From assembly GCF_009846885.1 (NCBI RefSeq), contig NZ_WUWM01000019.1:1-64000 (forward strand): a stretch of DNA of 64,000 nt. Reading direction: 5' to 3'. The translations under genes were made by a program, and so were the position numbers. How positions within the stretch are numbered: the first letter of the stretch is position 1; every line of letters begins with the position of its first letter. This document shows positions 16,002 through 24,387 of this stretch, one piece after another. The notes under the pieces are model-generated. The model saw nothing but the letters and a program-made list of their open reading frames with translations. It ran no database searches and had not been told where the DNA came from. This stretch comes from Paenibacillus puerhi (GTDB lineage: Bacteria; Bacillota; Bacilli; Paenibacillales; NBRC-103111).

Positions 16002-17066
16002 TCACTTGCGCCGGCGCATGCCTTCCTCGCGCTCCCATTTGCGAAGGTGAGGATAGGGGTCGAACGACCAGTCCGTCAGACCGTTGTCCCTGTACAGCCC
16101 GTAATGAAGATGAGGGGGGAATTTGCCGCTCGTTCCAGGCTTTCCGTAGCCGGAGCTCCCTACCCAACCGACGATCTGACCTGGCCTGACGACCGTCCCG
16201 GGAGAGACTTCTTTTTTATTAAAGCCGGATAGATGGGCGTAATAATGGTACACATTATTCAGATCGCGGATCCCGATGCGCCAGCCGCCGTACGGATTCC
16301 AGCCCATCAATTCCACGATTCCGTGGGTGGCGCTTCGGACCGGGACTCCGTAACCGGCGAACAGATCGGTTCCTTCGTGAATCCGGTATCCGCCCCAGCC
16401 GCGGCTTGCTCCCCAGGTGCTGCGGTACGAATAATCGGAGCGCAGCGGCAGCACAAAGCAATGCTCATGAAGATCAAGCGTGTCCGAAGCTGCATAAATT
16501 TTAGAAAACTGCTGGATTCGCTCGACGCTGCGGGCATTTTGGTAGAAATCCCACAAGGCAATCCTCAGGTCCTCCTGGGCGCTGCCCCGCTGCAGCAAAA
16601 AATGGGCCATCGCATACAGCCTGTCCAAATCGCTCGCACGGTCCGCCAGCCCGTCTCCCGACCCATCCTGTCCGAGTCCGCCGAAAAAGGCTATGCTCGA
16701 TAAGCTCCGGTCCTCATGATCGGGATTCAATATGCCCCCCCACTGCAGATCCGAGAAAAAAATAGCAATCAACCCATCGGGCAGCTTTCTTTTTTTTGCC
16801 AGATTGATGGTTCGTTCGTATTGATCGATAGCGGCAAGCGTGTACCAGGGAATGCCGGTAAGCGCGCTAACCTTATCGAACAAATCCTTGCGTTCGGCGA
16901 AGATCTCCTTCATGCCTGCTCGCGTATTAGGCTTGGCCGGTGCAGATTGCGCTGCCCCGGCAGGCGCTGCAGCCGCACTTGCATGTCGGGGAGCTCCCAG
17001 GACCGTACCGGCCAGCAGAACGCTACAAAGCCAGAAAGCGGCATTTTTCGTAATAGGGACTACCAT
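16002..17066 (-). CDS. lytH: M23 peptidase, LytH-type L-Ala-D-Glu peptidase
   Basis: This 354-aa secreted protein has a signal peptide (cleavage probably after ASA near residue 31) and a C-terminal LytM/M23 domain with the zinc motifs HEGTD (residues about 229-233) and HLHYG (about 325-329). The middle domain (AIDQYERTIN, IFFSDLQWGG) matches LytH/YunA of Bacillus subtilis, which trims stem peptides to single L-alanine in the spore cortex. The ATG at 17066 is chosen because GGAGGAGG precedes it and a signal peptide follows; the open frame continues 86 codons further into a repeat and is not real there. It is convergent with yunB. Confidence 0.9.
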   Translation of the reverse strand: MVVPITKNAAFWLCSVLLAGTVLGAPRHASAAAAPAGAAQSAPAKPNTRAGMKEIFAERKDLFDKVSALTGIPWYTLAAIDQYERTINLAKKRKLPDGLIAIFFSDLQWGGILNPDHEDRSLSSIAFFGGLGQDGSGDGLADRASDLDRLYAMAHFLLQRGSAQEDLRIALWDFYQNARSVERIQQFSKIYAASDTLDLHEHCFVLPLRSDYSYRSTWGASRGWGGYRIHEGTDLFAGYGVPVRSATHGIVELMGWNPYGGWRIGIRDLNNVYHYYAHLSGFNKKEVSPGTVVRPGQIVGWVGSSGYGKPGTSGKFPPHLHYGLYRDNGLTDWSFDPYPHLRKWEREEGMRRRK

Positions 17067-17098
17067 GAACAGCCTCCTCCTGCTGTTATGCGAGTTCT

Positions 17099-17332
17099 TA
17101 TCTAGTAGAACGCTCTTGAAGTAAGGCTGCTTGTCCCGGGGATCGGCTAACGGACAGGGCGGTCTTTTAGAAGCAGATTTGGGCTTGATGAAATAGGTAA
17201 CGGACTGGGGTACTCTTAGCGGTTTCAAACCCCCGGAAAACCAAGAAATTGTCGCTCTTACGGTCCCATATGAGGTTGTCGATTCATTGTGAGTAACTGA
17301 GTTGAAACGTTCTGGTTTCGTCAACGGACCTC
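17099..17332 (-). repeat. Modular TCCGTTA intergenic repeat, copy 2 (inverted)
   Basis: This block is the inverted counterpart of 130-384. TAACGGA-type boxes sit at 17148, 17198 and 17322. It lacks one module of about 50 bases present in copy 1 and has another that copy 1 lacks. It starts 33 bases upstream of the lytH start and may carry its promoter. Confidence 0.8.
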
Positions 17333-17640
17333 AGAGTCTCTATTTGCAGCATTTTCGCGATATTGAAAATCTAACGGACTCAGATGACGCTATTTGGTGC
17401 ATTTCCGCCCATTCTATGCGGTTTTGACGTAAGTAAGGTAGTCTGTGTCCGTTACAATTTGAACAGGCCCCATTTTTGTGAAATAGCGACTGTGGTGTCC
17501 GTTACGATCAGCCTTTACTTAACTGCGCTGCCGTCCACAATGAATCGACTGCCTCCCATAAGTCCCTTACAATCGTTTCCGTGTCTAGCCCAACCGCTAA
17601 CGGTTCAAATTGTCCGTTAACTGTAACCCCGCCGCCGCAC
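17333..17640. repeat. Further TCCGTTA-boxed repeat units
   Basis: More boxes occur at 17372 (TAACGGA), 17448, 17498 and 17613 (TCCGTTA), with CACAATGAATCG again at 17537. Boxes at 17148/17198, 17322/17372 and 17448/17498 are each exactly 50 bases apart. No gene is seen in 17067-17760. Confidence 0.7.
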
Positions 17641-17737
17641 CTATGTTGCTCCATGATGCATGACTTTCAGATCGCTCTACTAGTGAGTAAGCTTAGCTTG
17701 CGCCTGTCACTGGCTTTTTATCCCGGTACAAGTTTGG

Positions 17738-17743
17738 TATGAT
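17738..17743 (+). promoter_or_regulatory. Extended -10 box of larC2
   Basis: TATGAT preceded by TGG, 18 bases upstream of the larC2 start; no good -35 is visible. The start near 17750 would leave almost no leader, so the call is tentative. Confidence 0.3.
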
Positions 17744-17760
17744 GCTGGGAGGGGGGATAT

Positions 17761-18240
17761 ATGATGGCTTTTGACCACCGCGACGAGCATGTAGATACGG
17801 GAATGCTGATTATTCAGGCCAATCTGGACGACATGAATCCGGAGTTTACTTCTTACATAACCGATAAGCTTCTGGAAGCCGGAGCTAATGATGTCTACTG
17901 GATTCCTATTATTATGAAAAAAGGCCGGCCGGGCATCATGCTCAATGTGCTGGCGGCTGAAGGGAAAGCCGGGGAACTGGAAGCCGTCATTTTCTCGGAA
18001 ACGACGACTATCGGGCTGCGCTACTTGCGGGCGGATTGCCACAGGCTGGGGCGGGAATTTATACCGGTTGAGACCCGGTGGGGAGCGATTCATGTGAAGG
18101 CTGCCTTTCATGAAGGCAGGATGGTGCAGTTTGCGCCTGAGTTCAAGGAATGCGAGCTGGCTGCGAAAACGCATCAGGTGCCGCTTAAGCAGGTGTACGA
18201 TGAAGTGCGCCGGCTGTTTTTGGACAAGCGGGGCGACTAG
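17761..18240 (+). CDS. larC2: LarC C-terminal part (LarC2), nickel pincer cofactor synthesis
   Basis: This 159-aa protein is only the C-terminal domain of LarC, the nickel-inserting cyclometallase that finishes the nickel-pincer nucleotide cofactor. Diagnostic stretches are QANLDDMNPEF, LEAGANDVYWIPI, MKKGRPGIMLNVL and SETTTIGLRY. In many bacteria LarC1 and LarC2 are read from one gene or joined by ribosomal frameshifting. Here LarC2 has its own ATG behind a GGAGGGGGG site and lies on the opposite strand to larC1, with guaD between them. The two must work as separate chains or the split has damaged the pathway. Confidence 0.88.
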   Translation: MMAFDHRDEHVDTGMLIIQANLDDMNPEFTSYITDKLLEAGANDVYWIPIIMKKGRPGIMLNVLAAEGKAGELEAVIFSETTTIGLRYLRADCHRLGREFIPVETRWGAIHVKAAFHEGRMVQFAPEFKECELAAKTHQVPLKQVYDEVRRLFLDKRGD

Positions 18241-18258
18241 TGCCAGTCTTAAAAATAG

Positions 18259-18335
18259 AGGAACCCGAGTTCGTTAAGTTCTGATTCCGCCCTCGATAGG
18301 GGGGATTAGAAGATAACGTCCCGGGTTCCTCTGGC
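18259..18335. terminator. Terminator hairpin between larC2 and guaD
   Basis: A 9-bp outer stem AGGAACCCG/CGGGTTCCT with TCGTTA/TAACG-type inner pairing lies between the convergent genes. The flanks have AAAAAT on the left and CTTTT on the right, so it may serve both strands. Confidence 0.55.
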
Positions 18336-18359
18336 TTTTCCTGACCTGCCTGCTGCAGC

Positions 18360-18830
18360 TTAGTATTCGACTTTTTGCTCGGATGCGCTCCATGCCCGGA
18401 AAGGAAGGGGGCTGTCCGGCGGGTATACCTGCTTCATCACAATAGAGCGGCGATCCATGGGCAGGGCGATCTGGTCGTATATAAATTGATCGTCAAAGCC
18501 TATATCGGCCGCTTCTTGTTTGGTGCAGGCATAATAAACGGCATCCGGTCTAGCCCAAAAAATAGCTCCGATGCACATCGGACACGGCTCGCAGCTCGTG
18601 TAGACGACGCAGCCCTCTAGCTGAAAACTGTTCAGATGCTTGCATGCCGCGCGAATGGCTTGAACCTCCGCGTGAGCGGTTGGATCAAGAGATGAGGTTA
18701 CTTCGTTGCAGCCTCTGCCGATAATTTGCCCATCTTTTACCACGATGGCCCCGAACGGGCCTCCATGGCCGGAGTTAACATTGTCATAAGCCATCTGAAT
18801 AGCCACATCCATGAACTGTTCATGATTCAT
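18360..18830 (-). CDS. guaD: Guanine deaminase
   Basis: This 156-aa cytidine-deaminase-fold enzyme converts guanine to xanthine in purine salvage. The zinc site is HAEVQAI (His and catalytic Glu) and TSCEPCPMC (two Cys). Length and stretches such as SGHGGPFGAIVVKDG, SLDPTAHAEV, IFWARPDAVYYA and GFDDQFIYDQI match Bacillus subtilis GuaD. The ATG at 18830 follows an AGGAG site; the open frame continues upstream into the larC1 His-tail region on another frame and is not real there. It lies 49 bases downstream of larC1 on the same strand. Confidence 0.92.
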   Translation of the reverse strand: MNHEQFMDVAIQMAYDNVNSGHGGPFGAIVVKDGQIIGRGCNEVTSSLDPTAHAEVQAIRAACKHLNSFQLEGCVVYTSCEPCPMCIGAIFWARPDAVYYACTKQEAADIGFDDQFIYDQIALPMDRRSIVMKQVYPPDSPLPFRAWSASEQKVEY

Positions 18831-18879
18831 TGAGACTCCTCCGTTCGCTTCCTGCATGCCGATCCTTTGAGGCTGACGA

Positions 18880-20007
18880 TTAATGCTTCTCTTGCTGCTC
18901 GCATTCGTTATGCAGCGCAGAGCTATGCTTGTGGCTGTGCGTGAGAGTCGTATCGCCGTGCTCGCGAGGAAGAAGGTCGCGGTCGGGCGCCTGGCGGCTA
19001 TGACTGTGACCCGAATGTTCCCCATGTTCATGGCGTTGCCCGGAATCGCTGCTTGCAGGTTGCCCATGTTCTTCGTGATGGTGATGATGATGCCCGTCAT
19101 GATGGTGATGGTCATCGTGGTGGTGGTGATGATGCCCGTCATGATGGTGATGGTCATCGTGGTGATGATGATGATGATGCTCGTCATGATGGTGATGATC
19201 TTCGCCGTGATGATGGTGATGGCCGTGCTCATGCTTCAATTCCTCGTGATGGTGTACCTGCCACTTGTTCATGAACGGATCGGCTTTACCGACTACGACC
19301 CTCAAAACGTTCGGCTGGTTAGGTAAATCCCGCGTGCCTGCTCCATAGCCGATCGACTCTACAATCATTGGAGGCAGCCCTTTCGCGAATTCATCGACGA
19401 GCCCGGAGATAATGCCGGCTCCGGTCGGAGTCGTCATCTCCAGCGAATAGCTGGTTGTCGCGATCGGCAGCCCGCGCATCATTTCCAGCGTAGCCGGGGC
19501 GGGCACGGGATAAATACCGTGATCGCAATGCACCGTGCCTGAACCAAGCGGGACGGCCGAGGATAGAATCTTCTCGATGCCCAGGGAATCGATAGCGAGG
19601 GCTACGCCGATCACGTCAACGATGGAGTCTATGGCTCCTACTTCGTGAAAATGCACGCGTTCCACGGGAATATCGTGGATTTTGGCTTCGGCCAAGGCGA
19701 TCTTCTCAAACATGCATAAGCTCAGCTTGACGACACGCTCGTTAAACCCGGAGCCTTCGATAATGCTTACGATTTCTGAATAATGCCGGTGATATTGGGG
19801 CGGATTATGCGGGTCGGGCAGCACATCCGCTTTTAAGGAAGAAATGCCTTTCTTATTCACGCGCTTCCAATCGATAGTAAAAGGCTCGATCTGAATTTTA
19901 CGCAGCTCTTCCTCGATATATTCGCGGTCTGCGCCCGCGTCTACTAGAGCGGCCAGCGTCATATCGCCGCTGATGCCGGAGAAGCAGTCCAAGTATAAAA
20001 TTTTCAT
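18880..20007 (-). CDS. larC1: LarC N-terminal part (LarC1) with a polyhistidine tail
   Basis: This 375-aa protein begins as LarC1: [19 protein letters not shown] (residues 7-25), [18 protein letters not shown] (117-134), TTPTGAGI (192-199), ending at NVLRVVVGK (233-241). From residue 251 the normal continuation into LarC2 is replaced by about 125 residues rich in His, Asp and Gly. They contain roughly 50 histidines and a 14-residue period ([14 protein letters not shown]), encoded by a 42-bp tandem repeat. Such tails in HypB, UreE or CooJ bind or store nickel, which suits LarC. The ATG overlaps the larB stop by 4 bases, so translation is coupled. The missing C-terminal domain is encoded at 17761. 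Confidence 0.9.
   Translation of the reverse strand: MKILYLDCFSGISGDMTLAALVDAGADREYIEEELRKIQIEPFTIDWKRVNKKGISSLKADVLPDPHNPPQYHRHYSEIVSIIEGSGFNERVVKLSLCMFEKIALAEAKIHDIPVERVHFHEVGAIDSIVDVIGVALAIDSLGIEKILSSAVPLGSGTVHCDHGIYPVPAPATLEMMRGLPIATTSYSLEMTTPTGAGIISGLVDEFAKGLPPMIVESIGYGAGTRDLPNQPNVLRVVVGKADPFMNKWQVHHHEELKHEHGHHHHHGEDHHHHDEHHHHHHHDDHHHHDGHHHHHHDDHHHHDGHHHHHHEEHGQPASSDSGQRHEHGEHSGHSHSRQAPDRDLLPREHGDTTLTHSHKHSSALHNECEQQEKH
19080..19200 (-). repeat. 42-bp tandem repeat coding for the LarC1 His tail
   Basis: GCCCGTCATGATGGTGATGG recurs at 19092 and 19134, a 42-bp (14-codon) period, flanked by more degenerate GTG/ATG-rich units. On the minus strand this reads His/Asp codons. Confidence 0.8.
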
Positions 20008-20915
20008 CGCTCATCCCTCTTTGTTCGATTCTTGACGATCAATGATGCATTGTAGCCTGCCCCAAAGCCATTGTCGATATTGACGACGGAGATGCCGGGT
20101 GCGCAAGCATTCAGCATGGCGAGCAAAGCGGCTACGCCCTGGAAGCTGGCCCCATAGCCGACGCTTGTCGGGACGGCGATGATCGGCACGGAGACAAGCC
20201 CGCCGATCACGCTGACCAGGGCGCCCTCCATACCCGCTGCGACGACGATGGCATCGGCTTCCCGGATGAGGGGCAGGCGGCGGAACAGACGGTGTATGCC
20301 CGCTACGCCGACATCATACACCCGCTCGACGCGACTGCCCAGGTACTCGGCCGTGACGGCAGCCTCCTCGGCGACCGGAACATCCGATGTTCCTGCACAC
20401 ACGACGGCGATGAAGCCTCCGGCCGGTTCAATGGGGACACTGGCCTTAGCATCGCCCGTCTGCCAAGTTAGGGCCCGGGCGTCCCGGTGGTAGACGGCAT
20501 CCGGGAGCAGCTCCTGTACGATAGCCGCCTTGTCCGCGCTTACCCGGGTAGCCAGCACGCGGCCGGCATGTCCGGCAAGCCGTTCCATGATGGCGGCGAT
20601 TTGCTCGGCTGATTTGCCTTCGCCGAAGACGACCTCCGGGAAGCCTGTACGGTCTGCTCTCCGTACGTCAAGCTGAGCATAGCTTAATGAATCATCGATG
20701 GCCTCATCGAATCCGGAAGCGGGTAGTTCCCGCTGAACTGTCGTGCACGTCTGTAAGGGCTCCACGGCTTGTTTTACAAGGGGGGGCTGATCTGGGGAAG
20801 GCGGGGGTGCCGCCGCGCCGGAGGAAATCCGCTCTTCCTCGAGCAGCCTCTTGGCTTCCGCCACGTCCAGATCGCCGGACTGAACCAGCTTGAGAATATG
20901 ATCTACGTTCATCAT
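20004..20915 (-). CDS. larB: Pyridinium-3,5-biscarboxylic acid mononucleotide synthase LarB
   Basis: This 303-aa protein is LarB, which carboxylates and hydrolyses nicotinic acid adenine dinucleotide in the first step of the nickel-pincer cofactor pathway. The AIR-carboxylase-like C-terminal domain shows [48 protein letters not shown] and [12 protein letters not shown], all typical. The N-terminal helix-rich part (residues 1-60) is followed by a Pro/Ala linker. The ATG at 20915 lies behind AGGAGGAC. No larE sulfur-transferase or larA racemase gene is in the window, so the pathway is incomplete here. Confidence 0.9.
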   Translation of the reverse strand: MMNVDHILKLVQSGDLDVAEAKRLLEEERISSGAAAPPPSPDQPPLVKQAVEPLQTCTTVQRELPASGFDEAIDDSLSYAQLDVRRADRTGFPEVVFGEGKSAEQIAAIMERLAGHAGRVLATRVSADKAAIVQELLPDAVYHRDARALTWQTGDAKASVPIEPAGGFIAVVCAGTSDVPVAEEAAVTAEYLGSRVERVYDVGVAGIHRLFRRLPLIREADAIVVAAGMEGALVSVIGGLVSVPIIAVPTSVGYGASFQGVAALLAMLNACAPGISVVNIDNGFGAGYNASLIVKNRTKRDER

Positions 20916-20958
20916 CCGAAACAAGTCCTCCTCAATCAATGAAACGATTCTTTCGTTA

Positions 20959-20964
20959 GTGTAG
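20959..20964 (-). promoter_or_regulatory. Extended -10 box of the larB operon
   Basis: On the minus strand TACACT is preceded by TGC. It lies 44 bases upstream of the larB start; the -35 region is weak. Confidence 0.35.
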
Positions 20965-21015
20965 CATATTTCCATATCGAGTGAAATTCGCGGTTGTGGA
21001 TTGTTGTCGCATTCG

Positions 21016-21024
21016 TGATATAAT
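21016..21024 (+). promoter_or_regulatory. Extended -10 promoter of lipA
   Basis: TGATATAAT combines the extended TGn with a perfect TATAAT, 61 bases upstream of the lipA start; no strong -35 is seen. It is divergent from the larB promoter about 55 bases away. Confidence 0.55.
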
Positions 21025-21084
21025 AACGGGTAACGCAAGCAGCAGTATACTAAGCTCCGATCTTAGCAGGAAAGCAGGGAGACC

Positions 21085-21960
21085 ATGGCGACACAATCGA
21101 TGGAACGCAAGCCGGACTGGTTAAAAACGAAGCTCACCAGCGGCGAGTCGTATAAAGATTTGAAAAATATGATGCGCAACAAGACGCTGCATACGGTCTG
21201 CGAAGAGGCGAAATGCCCCAACATACACGAATGCTGGGCAAACCGTACGGCAACCTTTATGATTCTAGGGGATATCTGCACGCGGGCCTGCCGATTTTGC
21301 GCAGTCAAGTCGGGCCTGCCGACCGAGTTGGATCTTCAAGAGCCCGAGCGGGTTGCCGAAGCGGCCGAGCAAATGGGATTGCGCCACGTGGTGGTCACTT
21401 CCGTGGCAAGAGATGACTTGAAGGATGGCGGGGCTTCGATCTTCGCAGCGACCATAACCGCTATCCGCGAGCGGATGCCGCTGTCGGGAGTCGAGGTATT
21501 GATTCCTGATTTTCAGGGGGATGAGGAATCGCTGCGGATCGTCCTGGAGGCGAAGCCGCATATTTTGAATCACAATGTGGAGACGGTGGAGCGCTTGTCA
21601 GACAGGGTCAGAGCCCGGGCCAAATACCGCCGCTCGATCGAATTGCTGGACAGATCCAAGCGGATCGCTCCCTCGATTCCGACCAAGTCCAGCATCATGC
21701 TGGGCGTTGGTGAGGAATGGAACGAAATTCTGCAGACGATGGACGATTTGCGTGCCGTCGATTGCAGTATCATGACGATCGGGCAATACTTGCAGCCGAG
21801 TCCTCAGCATCTGCCGGTCAGCCAGTACTATACCCCGGACCAATTCGCCGAATTGAAGGCGGAAGGCATGAAGCGCGGGTTCAAGCACGTGGAATCCGGA
21901 CCGCTCGTTCGAAGCTCTTATCACGCCCATGATCAGGTGAAGTCGGCCCAGCAGTCGTAA
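21085..21960 (+). CDS. lipA: Lipoyl synthase
   Basis: This 291-aa radical-SAM enzyme inserts two sulfur atoms into octanoyl groups on lipoate-dependent enzymes. The auxiliary iron-sulfur cluster motif is C-x4-C-x5-C in [12 protein letters not shown] (near residues 39-50), and the radical-SAM motif is CTRACRFC (65-72). [17 protein letters not shown] and the C-terminal [10 protein letters not shown] with the cluster-ligand Ser complete the family pattern. The ATG at 21085 has AGCAGGGAGA upstream. It is followed after 18 bases by yutD; in Bacillus subtilis lipA also sits near yunA, yunB and yutD. Confidence 0.95.
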   Translation: MATQSMERKPDWLKTKLTSGESYKDLKNMMRNKTLHTVCEEAKCPNIHECWANRTATFMILGDICTRACRFCAVKSGLPTELDLQEPERVAEAAEQMGLRHVVVTSVARDDLKDGGASIFAATITAIRERMPLSGVEVLIPDFQGDEESLRIVLEAKPHILNHNVETVERLSDRVRARAKYRRSIELLDRSKRIAPSIPTKSSIMLGVGEEWNEILQTMDDLRAVDCSIMTIGQYLQPSPQHLPVSQYYTPDQFAELKAEGMKRGFKHVESGPLVRSSYHAHDQVKSAQQS

Positions 21961-21978
21961 CCAGAGGAGGCACGAATC

Positions 21979-22842
21979 GTGATCCATATTGCCAATAAAA
22001 CGTATGAGGTTCTTGTCGACCATAAAAACGGCTGGCGTCCGGAAGCGTTTCGCGACCGCTATAGCGAGGTGCTGGACCGCTACGACTATGTCGTGGGCGA
22101 TTGGGGCTACAGTCAGCTTCGGCTGAGAGGTTTTTTTAAGGATACGCATCCTAAGGGAACGAAGGATACGATTATTTCCACGATACAGGATTATCTGAAT
22201 GAATATTGCAACTTCGGCTGCGCCTATTTCATTATCGAGAAGGTAGCTACCAGGGAGCCGTCGCCTTCGGACCCTGCCGGCGAGCCCGCGCTGGCCGAGG
22301 AGGAGTACGAGCAGGCGCAAGGCGCCAGACAGCATAGGGCCCAAGAGCGCAAGGATCAGATCGCCGCGCGTCAGGCCGCCGCTGTTCATACATCGTCGGT
22401 AAGCGATGAGACGAAGCAACCGGATCGTCAGGGCGGCAAAGGGAATCACCACCACGGCGAGAGACGATACGGTCAGCAGCAGGGCGGACGCGGGCACCAG
22501 GACAAACACCAGCAAGATAGCGCCGGCAAACAAGGCGGAGGCAGCAAGCAGGGAGGCTTTCGTCAGAAGGACGGAAAGCCCGGCGGTCAGCATCGCCAAG
22601 GGGGACAGCCTCAGGGCTCGCATCGTCAAGATCGGGGAGAACGCTCCGGACCGGGCGAACGCACGGACCGTGGGGAGCGTCAGGATCGGGGCGAACGTCA
22701 GGAACGCACCGATCGCCAGGAGCAAGGCAGCCGCGCTGCCGGACATTCCGGCGCTGCCCATAACCGTCCTCCCAAGCCGCACAAGGGCCATTCCAATCCG
22801 AACAACGGACCTAAGCCGAGGCAGGAGTCCTCGCGCGTTTGA
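21979..22842 (+). CDS. yutD: YutD-family protein with long disordered tail
   Basis: The first 95 residues are the YutD (DUF1027) domain: NKTYEVLVDHKNGWRPEAF, DRYDYVVGDWGYSQLRLRGFF, YCNFGCAYFIIEKV. The remaining 190 residues are low-complexity, rich in Gln, Gly, Arg and His, with RGER and DRGERQ-type repeats. YutD proteins are normally about 100 aa, so the tail is a large extension; it resembles RNA-binding RGG-like regions, but that is inference. The GTG at 21979 has AGAGGAGG 8 bases upstream. The function of YutD is not established. Confidence 0.85.
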   Translation: MIHIANKTYEVLVDHKNGWRPEAFRDRYSEVLDRYDYVVGDWGYSQLRLRGFFKDTHPKGTKDTIISTIQDYLNEYCNFGCAYFIIEKVATREPSPSDPAGEPALAEEEYEQAQGARQHRAQERKDQIAARQAAAVHTSSVSDETKQPDRQGGKGNHHHGERRYGQQQGGRGHQDKHQQDSAGKQGGGSKQGGFRQKDGKPGGQHRQGGQPQGSHRQDRGERSGPGERTDRGERQDRGERQERTDRQEQGSRAAGHSGAAHNRPPKPHKGHSNPNNGPKPRQESSRV

Positions 22843-22866
22843 TCCGATCTGTGCTCATGTAAACGA

Positions 22867-22913
22867 GAAGACCTTTCCCGTCCCGATCAAGCGGACTAGA
22901 GAAAGGTCTTTTT
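22867..22913 (+). terminator. Intrinsic terminator after yutD
   Basis: A 10-bp stem AAGACCTTTC/GAAAGGTCTT is followed by TTTT. Confidence 0.8.
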
Positions 22914-22942
22914 TACCCTTTGGGACAAGCAACCGGTTCAAG

Positions 22943-23755
22943 CTACAGCATATCGTAGCCGATGAAGGCCTCGCGCACTCTGCTCCAGAAAGGAAAAGGG
23001 CGGAAGCGGGCAAACTTCACCTTTTTGCCTGCGGCTACCATGCTGCGAATGGACAGAACATCGTTGCGCTGCATATAGACATGGTCTAGAGACAGGATAA
23101 TATTTTGGCTGGCACGCGGATAAATATCGCAATGATGATGCTTCGGCAGCAGGATGGGCGATCCTAGCGTACGATAGACCCGATTATTAATCGAGGCGAT
23201 TTCGGCAATTTGGATCGCATCCAGGGAAGGATGCACGATGGCTCCGCCCAGACTTTTATTGTACGCGGTACTGCCGGAAGGAGTGGATATACAGATGCCG
23301 TCGCCCCGGAACGTTTCCAAGAGCTCATCGTTAATGTGCAGCTCGGCCACTAGCGTAGCATCTACGCCCTTCAACGTGAATTCGTTCAAGGCAAGCTCCG
23401 TCTCGATGCCGTTCTGTGTCGTAATTTGAATTTCGACCAGCGGATATTTGACGACGCGGAGATCATCCTGCTGTGCGCTTTCCCCCATCAACTGGGCCAG
23501 CAGCTCCACCTCATCCGGCTTCCAATCGGCGAAAAAGCCGAGGCGGCCTGTATGTATGCCCACAAAAGCGATATGGTCGAGCTGTTCTTTATACCGGTGA
23601 AAAGCATGCAGCAGTGTGCCGTCTCCACCGATGGACAGCACGATATCGGGGTTTTCCTCATCTTGCGTGAGCCCGAACCTCTGGATCAAGCTATGGAACG
23701 TATGCATTAATTGAATCGAAATTTCGTCACCGCGGTTAACGACATTGTACTTCAA
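22943..23755 (-). CDS. nadK: NAD kinase
   Basis: This 270-aa enzyme phosphorylates NAD to NADP. The family motif SIGGDGTLLHAFHRY is near residues 44-58, followed by FVGIHTGRLGFFADW, the substrate-loop LALNEFTLKG, GDGICISTPSGSTAYNKSLGGAIVHPS, and KVKFARFRPFPFWSRV at the end. I place the start at TTG 23755, because GGAGGAGG lies 8 bases upstream and homologues begin at this point (KYNVVNRGDE). The open frame continues upstream without stop for 66 codons through three 39-bp repeats to a GTG at 23953. That GTG overlaps the stop of the upstream gene, so a longer product is possible. Confidence 0.93.
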   Translation of the reverse strand: MKYNVVNRGDEISIQLMHTFHSLIQRFGLTQDEENPDIVLSIGGDGTLLHAFHRYKEQLDHIAFVGIHTGRLGFFADWKPDEVELLAQLMGESAQQDDLRVVKYPLVEIQITTQNGIETELALNEFTLKGVDATLVAELHINDELLETFRGDGICISTPSGSTAYNKSLGGAIVHPSLDAIQIAEIASINNRVYRTLGSPILLPKHHHCDIYPRASQNIILSLDHVYMQRNDVLSIRSMVAAGKKVKFARFRPFPFWSRVREAFIGYDML

Positions 23756-23890
23756 CGGGTAGTCCTCCTCCAGGTTTTCATAAGAAAACCACTTCGTAAG
23801 GTATAGCTCCAGGTTTTCGTAAGAAAACCACTTCGTAAGGTATAGCTCCAGGTTTTCGTAAGAAACCGCCACTTCCCATCCATCATAAAC
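23756..23890 (-). repeat. Three 39-bp repeats with hairpins at the nadK start
   Basis: Units at 39-bp spacing (hairpins at 23773-23790, 23812-23829 and 23851-23867) each contain the palindrome GGTTTTC-TTAC-GAAAACC or a one-base variant, then CCTGGAG. In frame with nadK each unit reads SYENLELYLTKWF. The nadK Shine-Dalgarno site grows out of the last copy. Confidence 0.88.
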
Positions 23891-23949
23891 AATCTTGTCC
23901 CATAACACAATGTAGCGCTGTCCATTCGGAATTTTATCGATCCGATCGG

Positions 23950-24387
23950 TCACTCAAGCTTTTTGCCGCAGCTCGGACAATACACGTACTCCGCTTCCAG
24001 CCGCTGGCCGCAGTACGGACAAAATTGTTTAATCCCCGGCTTGACGTCCCCGTGCGGCTGCTCCCGGACAGCTTCGTTGAAGCGCGATCGTGTGGAGGCA
24101 GGGACGTAACGTTCCAGCGGGTCGGGCTCGTCCCGGGCATCGACGATATCGAAGGTGGACATCCGGTTACGGCCGATCGCATTTTTGAAATGATAGATCG
24201 TTTGGACAATGCCGATCCCGATGAACAGAATGCCGAATAACGGAAACACGATGCCTACAATCGGAAACGGGGAGTTCCGCGTCATACTGAAGGCTATGAT
24301 GGTCCAGAATAGGCCGAAAATGACACTGAATAAACTGCCGGCCGCTCCCATAGCGGAAGGGCCGCGCCCAGGCTTTATACTTTTCAT
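23950..24387 (-). CDS. Membrane protein with C-terminal zinc ribbon
   Basis: A 145-aa protein of unknown function. Two hydrophobic segments (residues about 16-37 and 43-66) are followed by a polar linker and a zinc ribbon at the end: CPYCGQRLEAEYVYCPSCGKK (two CPxCG pairs). The ATG at 24387 follows AAGGGGAT. The stop overlaps a GTG that opens the extended nadK frame, so it is probably co-transcribed with nadK. Confidence 0.8.
   Translation of the reverse strand: MKSIKPGRGPSAMGAAGSLFSVIFGLFWTIIAFSMTRNSPFPIVGIVFPLFGILFIGIGIVQTIYHFKNAIGRNRMSTFDIVDARDEPDPLERYVPASTRSRFNEAVREQPHGDVKPGIKQFCPYCGQRLEAEYVYCPSCGKKLE

Noticed and set aside
17067-17324. 86-codon upstream extension of the lytH frame
   Set aside because: It runs through the modular repeat, has no ribosome-binding site, and the true start at 17066 is followed by a clean signal peptide.
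18831-19232. Long N-terminal extension of guaD with repeated Ile/Thr/Met
   Set aside because: It is another frame of the LarC1 His-tail repeats; guaD from 18830 has exactly the family length.
18883-19326. Methionine/valine-rich open frame opposite the LarC1 His tail
   Set aside because: It is the reverse reading of His/Asp codon repeats and has no start signals of its own.
22406-23089. 227-codon + strand frame across the yutD tail and the nadK end
   Set aside because: Composition is the shadow of the repetitive yutD tail, and it crosses a strong terminator at 22867.
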